A DNA stretch of 64,000 nt from Monomorium pharaonis (Eukaryota; Arthropoda; Insecta; Hymenoptera; Formicidae). Numbering within the stretch: the stretch's first letter is position 1; each line of letters begins with the position of its first letter. Where the stretch lies: positions 23,858,046 through 23,922,045 of the forward strand of contig NC_050469.1 of assembly GCF_013373865.1 (NCBI RefSeq), in the 5' to 3' direction. Below are positions 55,380 to 64,000 of the stretch, one piece after another. The notes beneath the pieces were generated by a model, which ran no database searches, was not told the origin of the DNA, and saw nothing but the letters and a program-made list of their open reading frames with translations. A program made the position numbers and the translations under genes.

Positions 55380-58300
55380 TTGCATCAGTTTGTTATCGTT
55401 GTTATCGTTTTCAATGAAACTAATAAATGTCCGTGTCCTTAATTGAAGGATTCGATTTCGCACGAGAATATATGCTAGCGATAGAGAAATTTTATATAAG
55501 TATTAATTATACAATTTTATATTCAATCTTTCCTATCTTTTTCTTTTATTTCAACAGAATTATTTTTCCAGATTATACTTCTGTATATACAGTTTCGTAT
55601 TTTTTTTTGTGCAATATTGTGAAAATATCGAAAATTGATACTGAAAATTGACGTTAAATTCATTCGTGCGGTATTAAACGTAAATTTTAATATACAATTT
55701 ACCGGTTTGTACGTTAATATCTTTGATTTATTCGGACTTTGGAACACATTATCGGTGTCTCGTGTTTACTGTTGAATTATTCGACGTTTAAGCAACGCGA
55801 CGTCGCATACGTTTAATGAGTTTGTTTGCGGTTCTGAATTACAGATGCGTAAGAGACCGCAAACGTTATTGTCAGGATTACGGAAAATATCTGAATTTTC
55901 GTAGGTCTGGCACACGCGCCAGCGAAATATTTCCGAATAGAATTATTACCAACTTTGTTCACGGCATAATTGAAGCGGTTCCCGGAATAACGTTGTTGCC
56001 TCTGCGTCATGTTACTTTTCGAACTTTACCAGGAACTAATAAAAGCATTTGTTTGATAGAATATTCAACGAAGTAGTACTATTGCATTTGATAACATTTT
56101 AGTAAACGATGTTAACGACGCGTTCGGTAGAAACAAATCGCCATTTAAATTTACTTCAAAATTTAGATAAACGAAAAGACTCTTTTGACAGATCGAGGGA
56201 TTTTATTACATAAAAATGTGTAATACTAATTATCTTCCCGGAAAAGAACCGTGATTAACGCTGTGCCGTTCATTTGCACCCCGACAAAGAGAATGAAACA
56301 TTCACGATTTTTATGTAATTCGAGAAACGAGCGCGCGCCGATCGTAAAAATGCGAGATGCGACTCCTTTTGCCAATTAAAGAGTCTCCCTTTTACGCCGG
56401 AGGACGTCGGGAGAACCGACCTCTTCCCTTCCCCTTTCCTTTTCCCTTAACCAGACGCAGACGATGAAGAAGTGAGAGTCCGCTGCAGTAAATTGATCCT
56501 CCGCATCCACGCAAGGAAATCGAAAACGCGATTCGACGAAGGAGACCCAGGTGAAAGAAGAGGGAGAGGGCGAGAACGGATGAGGACCCAAAGGGGAGAT
56601 TGAGAGCGCGGATGACGATAGAGGAGGAGGGAAGGGGGAGAAGGGTTGCAGTGGAGCAGAAGTTGAAATGTCTGCATCCATGGCAAAATCAACAACCTGT
56701 AGATACTCCCGGCTGCCGCTATCGCGACGGCAATAAGGTAACAAAGAAATCATGTTACCGCTCCTGAGCACCACTCGAGGGGAGCAAGAGCGACAAGGCG
56801 CACCCGCGCAAATATTCCTCCGCTCCGAGGGAGATCCTGGCGGATCACGTGTGCGCGAACATTCGCAGGATACGGCCTCTCGAGGAGAGACATGCTTTGT
56901 TCGGCGCGACCGTTGGAGGAGGAAAGCTCCTTGATTCCCGTCACATCTCCTTAAACTCATGCTTTTTGTACGTCGTTCTCGTTTGCTATCAACCAGCTAC
57001 CTTAACAAAACTTTTTCTCCACCCTCCCCCTCATCCCCGTAGAGGTTGCGGGATCGCGAAAAGAGATTTTCTCTTCGTGAAAATGTTGCGCGTTTCCAAG
57101 TTGAAACGATTACAGAAGCGAATTAAAGCTGCGGCAGAAGTCCAAATTGATTAAAACATTTGGTTATTATTTTTGTAAAACATCACCTTGTAACTTAATA
57201 ACGAAATGTTTAATTCCGCGAGAGGGAAGAGAACAGAGGATTACAAATTTAGGACGGAAATTTCGAACTCATTCCGGATTATCAAATGTGTCTGCGATGT
57301 AGCAACCGTGATAACCTGATAGAAAAAGAGCGACATCAAGAGCATATCGTTAGAGAATTGTTAGATGTACTTTATCTCGGAGAATTATTAAATCTCTCCA
57401 CCGCAATGAAATACAAATCGCGGAGCGGCGCTCGGAAATGAAGGAATTACAATAGCGGCACACTCTCTATTTCCGCTAATTTATATTAAAACGTAATTTA
57501 ACATTTCGGTCACGTCGGTCGGCTTTGAGCGTTAACGGAAAGTGCACTCCGTCAAAGAATAATAATTTTTTAAATGTAAGCCCGCGGATTTTTTCACAAC
57601 TTCCTTTTTACAAGGTAAAAATGACATTCGTACGGAAGTATGCATGCATGCCCGCATGAAAAATACGTATATGTTAATTCCGAGAGCGCTTGAATTTAAA
57701 GTCTAAATTTTTAATACAATTTTATAGCTTTTTTCCATATCCCCCCGTGTATTATGCATTCATACGGTTTTCCATATGTTCCGCGATTACGCGAACGGTC
57801 ATTAATTAAATGACCGCATTTGTTGCGAAAAACGGCTGACAATTGTTCGACCGCGACCTATCTCTCCTAAAATTTTTGCAAAACGCGGTTAAATAAACAT
57901 AACGTTATTTACAGCAGTCGTAACCGAAAAAAAAAAACGATGTTTGTAGTCGATTCCCTCATGCGTAACTACATGCAATCGTTACAACACATCGTTGGTT
58001 ACGGTAATTGGCTCCGCGTGTCGAAATAGTAATTTTGCCATTCGATGTATCGCATTCGCGCGGGGGCTGCGTCGCGATACGCGGCGCTGAAATAATACGC
58101 TAACGCGGCCGCGGGGATTCCCTGTGCGTTTCAGAATCAATTACGAGCTCGCGAATTGTAGCACGGTTTTATTTTTTACCTTTTTTCCTCTCCCATCCTC
58201 TCTCTCTCCCTCTCTTTCTTTCTCTCTCTCTCTCTTTCCCTTTCCGTATGTTATCTCTCACTAATGGAAAGCATAATGGAAGGAAAGCGAGATAGAGAGA

Positions 58301-59349
58301 ACGAAAGAGAGAACTCTAATACCCTCGTTCCCTCGGCGATAATTATCGAGTCGTGAAGACAGCCGCGGGTCTTCAAAAGCCGCGGCATTTCGAAATTGCG
58401 GTTTCTTGAAGGGGGAGACCCCGAACTTCGTGATGAAAGCGGGAAAGGTAACGAAATGAGAGTAGAAAGGATGCCGCGGCCGCAGCGCAAAGTAACGCAT
58501 TAAGTTCCGAACCCGGGTGGTCCGTTCGCCTCTCGCAGCAGCGCGGCCATTTTTCAGTGATAACACCGTGAGGGCCGTCCTTGCGATAAAATGCGGCGAA
58601 CAATCCGCGGTATCTTCCAACACGGACAAATGGGGCAGGTGCCGTCCGGATCCGCCCCAGATAACGAAGGCCCCATCACAAACGACGTAAAGAAATATTG
58701 TTGCTTGTTCCTTTGGCTGCTCGCTATCTGCCTAATATCTCGTTTATTTTAATTGCGGAACTAAAATCTTATTTGATTAATCATTACATAACTAAATTAA
58801 TCACATCAATTAGATTGGAGGTAAAGGAAAACGGTGTGAAATAATGCGGAAACATAGATATGCTACATGAAAGAAGTACAGTTTTACTTAAATATCTATA
58901 AAATTTAGATAAGCAACATTCAATCATCTTCAACGTCCTACACAATTATTTTAATGCTCCTAAAAAATTATTTTCATATATGTATCTAGTTAAATTTTTA
59001 AATACTTTAACAAAACTGTTCTTCCCTAAATGGAACAGATCACGGTAACATTAAAATAGTATTAAAATAAATTATGATTGAATGAAAAAGTCTTTTAATT
59101 ATCAATTAAAATAACTTTGATGTTATAATGACTTCTGTTCTACTTGGATTTCTTATATATTTTGTATACGTTAAACTTAGAATTAAATTTTAATCTTCTA
59201 GATGAGCTTTTGCAGTTATACTTCTTTTCTATTTCTTCACGTGTAAACTACTCAAAAGTAACGTAATAAATAACATAATGTGTAAATTAATATCCCCTGG
59301 AGATACCAAGTAACTTAATATTAATTAAGACACACAATTCTATTAACAC

Positions 59350-59590
59350 ATTTCAACCATAAGCGAGAAATTACGAATGCAAGCAAGAACAGATATGTCT
59401 TATAAGAGATTAAAAGTGTAGGACTAGGCATAAAAATCAAGTAAATTCAATTATTAATTAAGAGATAGGTTTACTAATTTCAACCGTGAGCGAAAAGTCA
59501 TAAATCCAAGCAAGAGCGGGATATCTATTATAATATAAGAAATTACAAAAACACGGGATTACACATAGAAGTCAAATAAAGATGAGTTCA
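59350..59590. repeat. Imperfect tandem duplication, period 127 bp
   Basis: TTTCAACCATAAGCGAGAAA at 59351 recurs as TTTCAACCGTGAGCGAAAAG at 59478. The following words GCAAGCAAGA/CCAAGCAAGA, GATATGTCT/GATATCTAT and TCAAGTAAA/TCAAATAAA stay in register. The two units are diverged and upstream of Appl. Confidence 0.6.
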
Positions 59591-59923
59591 GATATACTAT
59601 AAACACACGAAAATAGCTTCTCGTTTTAACCCTGGCAATGAAAACGTGACAGATCTGTAAGGTATATATTTTTTTTCTCACCTCTACATAATCGAAAAAT
59701 AAATCCAAACACCGAAGTTATACAGTTTCAATATTTGGCTCAAAAATTCACTGTGAAACGAATTCATTGATTCCGAACAAAAAAATAGTCCAAAAGGAAA
59801 ACTATTTTCGTTTTGCCGTGCTTCATTATCGTTGTAATCAATCCCGCGATACGAAAGAGCGTAAGACAAGTCTGAGTGAGAAAAGAAAGAGAAGGTTGTA
59901 ATATTTCAAATAAAATTAATGGA

Positions 59924-59964
59924 TGTGTGTGTGTGTGTTTGTGTGCGCGTGTGTGTATGTGTGT
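59924..59964. repeat. (GT)n microsatellite
   Basis: About 41 bp of GT repeat with interruptions. Confidence 0.9.
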
Positions 59965-60244
59965 AAAGAGTATATAAAATTATATTTTTTTATGGGAAGT
60001 TCAGGCGAGCGAAAAGAGCGTGCTTCTGGAAAACTGAATTCTTTTGAAATTTTTGCCAGGATCAGAGGATTCCGCGTCACTCGATCGCACGACTCGCCCG
60101 GCTCGCTCGCGCGAGCGGGCCGACATCAAGCGAGCCAACAACGCTCTTGTCTTTGGCCTTTTTCGGCGAACACATGAAAATGCATGAGTAGGTAGCCTTG
60201 GCCCGTGTGCCTTCGCCCGTGTGTCGGGCACCGTAGCCGTACCG

Positions 60245-60258
60245 GTTACCCTGGAAAC
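60245..60258. promoter_or_regulatory. RFX X-box-like site
   Basis: GTTACCCTGGAAAC is a near-palindromic match to the X-box bound by RFX factors (consensus GTTNCCATGGNAAC, one mismatch). It sits in a GC-rich 200-bp patch with CACCAGCACCAG downstream. X-boxes usually lie just upstream of ciliary or sensory-neuron genes, but no such gene is recognisable in this window. Confidence 0.4.
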
Positions 60259-60379
60259 GGTATCGATTTCAACCCTCAGCTATGCAGTAGGAAACCAGCA
60301 CCAGCACCATGGGGGTCTCTTCACCCTGAGTTTCGACGAGGCGCACGGAGCCCGTTTCGACAACCCGATTACAAGGACC

Positions 60380-60425
60380 TCTCTCTCTCTCCCTCTCTCT
60401 CTCTCTCTCTCCCCCCCTCTCCTCC
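60380..60425. repeat. CT-rich microsatellite
   Basis: Imperfect (CT)n with CCC interruptions. The Ser/Leu-rich frames through it are not genes. Confidence 0.9.
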
Positions 60426-61199
60426 CCCGCTCGCACGACGCCACCCCTTTCTCCTCTTGTCCTGGTCCTTCAAGGGTTTGTCTTAGGACAAAACCAGCAG
60501 TAAACGCTTTTCACTCTCCTCTTTCTCTCTCTCTCTTTCTCTTTCTCTCTTCCCATCTCCAGCCTCTCGATCGTCTCTGTTTCGCTAACGAAGCCGTACG
60601 CACCTCTCGCCCCGATTGCTCGGTTCAAAAGTTATTATTAGCACACCGCAAACTGCAAATAGACCCTCGATCCTCGTAGTAGATGATGGATTTGCGGATC
60701 TTCCTAATTACATGTGGATTGCATTATCGTGATACGAGAACGTTGGCACTATGCGAGTATAATTGGAATATTCAGTCGAGATTATCGGGCCCATCGCGAT
60801 TGTGTGCGATAATAGTGCGCAGAGTGGCAAAGGTGATCATTCGAAGATTTAAAGTAAACACAGTTCACGCAAATGGCGAGATAATGGCTTCAATCGTTAT
60901 ATGATCTTGAAAAGGTCTGACAGTTTGACAGATTGAATGGAAAATCTGACAATTCACACTTCAAGTATCATCTGATCTGCGAGCCTGTATGCGAGTTTGA
61001 AGGAATTCTCGTAATAAATCTATCGATGTATAAAAAGCAAATAATATAAAAAGACTCCTCAAACGACAACCGTATTAAGGAAGCACGTCGTGGCAAGATA
61101 CACGCGACGAGTACGTTGTCGAGTACTACAAAGTAAGTGATAACTCAAGGCGGATCTAATTCGCAAAATTGAGCTGTTACGAGGAACTCGGTAGAATTC

Positions 61200-61319
<120 letters not shown>

Positions 61320-64000
61320 CTTCGAGCAAGCGTCGCGACGTCGCGACGCGGTTAAAGGGACAATCTTAAATGCATAGAATATCTTAACGCGGGTTGCCCC
61401 GAGCTTAGTGAAAAATATTTCCGTCAATTGTTTTACTTCGTCCGGCGACCGTCGTTCACGTTTTCTGGCATTCTTCTCTCTCAGGCCGGGCAGGCCTGAA
61501 ATAAAGTTTTAAAGTCAAAACAAAGCCCACATCCGAAAATCGTATCACGAAGTTCGTCGTTCACTTAAGTTTCTGAAATTAAATTCGCGAAATATCCCGG
61601 TATAATTAACCCTAGTGGAAAATTTTCCATTAAGGAAAAATCTACCCGAGAGCCCACGGAGAGACCGTCCATAAAATATTACGTCGTAAACTCCGAGACA
61701 CCGTATATATACTGCTAGAGAGAAAGAAAGTATCCGCGTGTAAATTTCGTGATAAATTTTCGAACTGGGAATGCGAGCATTTGTCCAAAAAAATATTTCC
61801 CAACAACCGTGTCACGCATGTATCGGACGCGGAGCAGCGGCTGACGATGGCGTAATATAATTTTATTTCTATCGTAAACAAAATTACGTCCATTAAGAAC
61901 GCTGTATGTACACCGCGCCGTCAGTCGTACTTTTTTATATACGTCGTATCCCTCAAAGAGGTACAAAATAAATACGCATAAAAACGTGTATTTTAACACA
62001 TTAAGGCGCGCACATGAAATAAAGCGCTCATTTGATACGCGCGTTATCGGCTGCATTACTGTTACAATAAATAAAACACAAGTTCATGAAAGCCCGCACA
62101 AAGTGTCGCAATTAAATAACATTTTTAGTGTGTAAAAAAAAAAGACGGCACATACGCATCTCGTTTAATCGTTCATAAATTTTTAAGTGGGCTCTAATGC
62201 GTTAAAATAGCGCGTTAAAATAAATAAATAAACAGCTTGTACGACGTGCTGGTACATGCAAAGCAGAGTGGAGAAGAATAATTCAACGATATTAATGCTG
62301 TATGTAAATTATACATATATTAAAGTATCACTATATACCATAATATCATATGCCTTTGTATCACTCTCGAATACTTTCCGTTGATTAAAACTGACAAGAC
62401 GTTCAGTGATTATCCCTCACTTAATGTTAATAATATCGATAACGAGATATAACGTTAGAATTGGGAGTAATCACGCTATTCGTGACGTTACACGTGAACG
62501 TTAACTATCGGGATCATGTATTATTAATAGAGCGAGCGGAATTACAATACTAGCGTGCGGCTAGTGCATCGGCTGCAACGCTGTCAATAATTTTCATTGT
62601 CCCTTTTCTTCTTCCACCTCGTATAGACCGCAAACTCGGTTGGCCGGTACAGCTTTATCTGGAACAACGTCGTATTACGTTTGAGCTCTTTGTTGCAAAA
62701 ATGGCACATGTCAAATGCGAACAATAATCTAATATTTCTCTATCGATCTCTCTATTTCCAAGTCGACTAACAATTTATACAGGCAGCTCCCGTCGCTCTC
62801 GCACGCGACAATTGTTTTTTTTTTTTCTCACAACGTGCAGTAGTCATAACTTTTATAATTCACATTCTGCTACTTCGAAGGAATTTTCAAAAATTTGTCT
62901 CGAGCCATCCGCGAGAGATAAGGGCTTATTTGTGCAATATACGGCGGTATGCAAACCGGCAATTTTATCGATTTCCTTTCGCTCCACCGACAGGATGTAA
63001 CGGCGTCTCCGTTCACATTTAATATTTAGACGCGACGCGAAGAAGAGTTACGCGAAGGCGACACAGTAGCTGCAAATATTCCTCCCCATAAACATATAAG
63101 CGAAACTTCCTTTAATTTAAGATCGCATGACGTCAAAAGAGATGGAAATGAGAAAAAGATGTAATAAGAGAAATTCAATATCTTAAAACCGATTCCTGAT
63201 ATCGAACATTAGGGATTCGAAAGCCTCGCAAAATGGATTCGTGCGAAATCCTATTTTAATTCGCTCATTCTCCACAAGAGATCTTCTTTTTTTTTATATC
63301 ATTTCCTACCCTACGTCAATCACATATAACTGTCAGCGAAGTTTTTCGCTTAACTTGCGCTTTGCGTCGCATCACGTCTCATTCAATCGGTCCAAGCGGC
63401 GGAAAAAGTTACGCGTCTTCAGCCACTTCCGCAAATTTGCGCAGAATTCCAGAGTTTTCACTTTTTACCCGTGAGAAGAAGCTACGTGATCAGACGCCTC
63501 GTTCGATCGACGTGATCTTCTCGCGGATTCAGCATTCGCTTCTCAGACTGTACCATACTGATAGGACGACGCCGTAACGCCCCAAAGACGGCTATTAGCT
63601 TATCAGCGAATCGAGCTGATAGCGGCGGAGCGCGCGCAACCCCAAAAATAGAATGCGAATCCCGATGGGGCTCGTCAGGGTAACCGCCTGGCTTCTTCGA
63701 AGGATCTATTCGAGGGATAACGCTTCGTAGATAACATAACAGCTCCGTTCCATCAATACATTAATTATTTCCGATCGCTATCAAGGGCATTGTACCGCCT
63801 CAGCCTATAACGTCTAAGATCTAGAATAGAACAAATTGTGAGAAAAAATTTTACCCCAGCGCGATTGACGATGACAGATCACGCGACTTAATAATCTAGG
63901 TTTTTTTTTATATTAATACTTTTAGGGTAAAAGACCAAATTACTGACAGTACTCCAAATACTAAAAATCTGTAAAAATATTATCATATTTTATAGTATCA

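Noticed and set aside
56376..56960. 194-codon minus-strand frame, among the longest in the window
   Set aside because: Ser/Pro/Arg-rich, no domain, no splice or family support, and other long frames overlap it on the opposite strand; expected by chance in GC-rich DNA.
60221..60679. 152-codon plus-strand frame downstream of the X-box
   Set aside because: Its second half is read from (CT)n repeats; the first half has no recognised family, so I did not call a gene.

Overview
The window is a piece of an insect nuclear genome, most likely a hymenopteran and probably an ant. It is AT-rich, intron-rich, full of microsatellites and MITE-like repeats, and has GC/CpG-rich islands. It carries one gene that I can reconstruct with confidence: the amyloid precursor protein-like gene Appl, on the minus strand. 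I joined 15 coding exons by homology, reading frame and GT-AG splice sites, from the ATG at 54192-54194 to the stop at 6053-6055. The joined coding sequence is 2124 nt (707 aa), and all exon phases agree.

Layout, read leftwards along the gene. A CpG-rich island (about 53.7-54.8 kb) holds the putative 5' UTR/promoter and exon 1, which encodes the signal peptide. Intron 1 follows and is about 32.7 kb (21409-54134). Exons 2-6 (21.4-13.6 kb) encode the E1 domain (growth-factor-like plus copper-binding-like subdomains). Exon 7 encodes a very acidic linker. Exons 8-12 (8.7-7.0 kb) encode the E2 domain. Exon 13 is a juxtamembrane linker, exon 14 the transmembrane helix, and exon 15 the cytoplasmic tail with a YENPTY motif. 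The likely 3' UTR lies below 6053, with a candidate AATAAA on the minus strand at 5153-5158. No second protein-coding gene could be recognised from 1 to 5 kb, inside the introns, or from 55 to 64 kb. Most long reading frames there are antisense shadows or low-complexity chance frames.

The introns hold the more unusual material. A dispersed AT-rich family with a unit of about 1.0-1.2 kb is tandemly arranged in introns 6 and 1. A nearly perfect 402-bp palindrome (27165-27566) sits inside one unit, and its arms carry a hammerhead-ribozyme-like core. Several MITE-like elements have TA or TTAA flanks (35.3, 45.5, 52.7 and 55.0 kb). Intron 7 contains a tandem partial duplication of the start of exon 8 whose splice acceptor is destroyed. 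There are also candidate regulatory motifs: a TATA/CRE cluster at 40.46-40.53 kb, a YY1/Pho-like site at 54.53 kb and an RFX X-box at 60.25 kb. All of this was read by eye, without database searches. The Appl model is strong; promoter, UTR, repeat-class and ribozyme statements are inferences.
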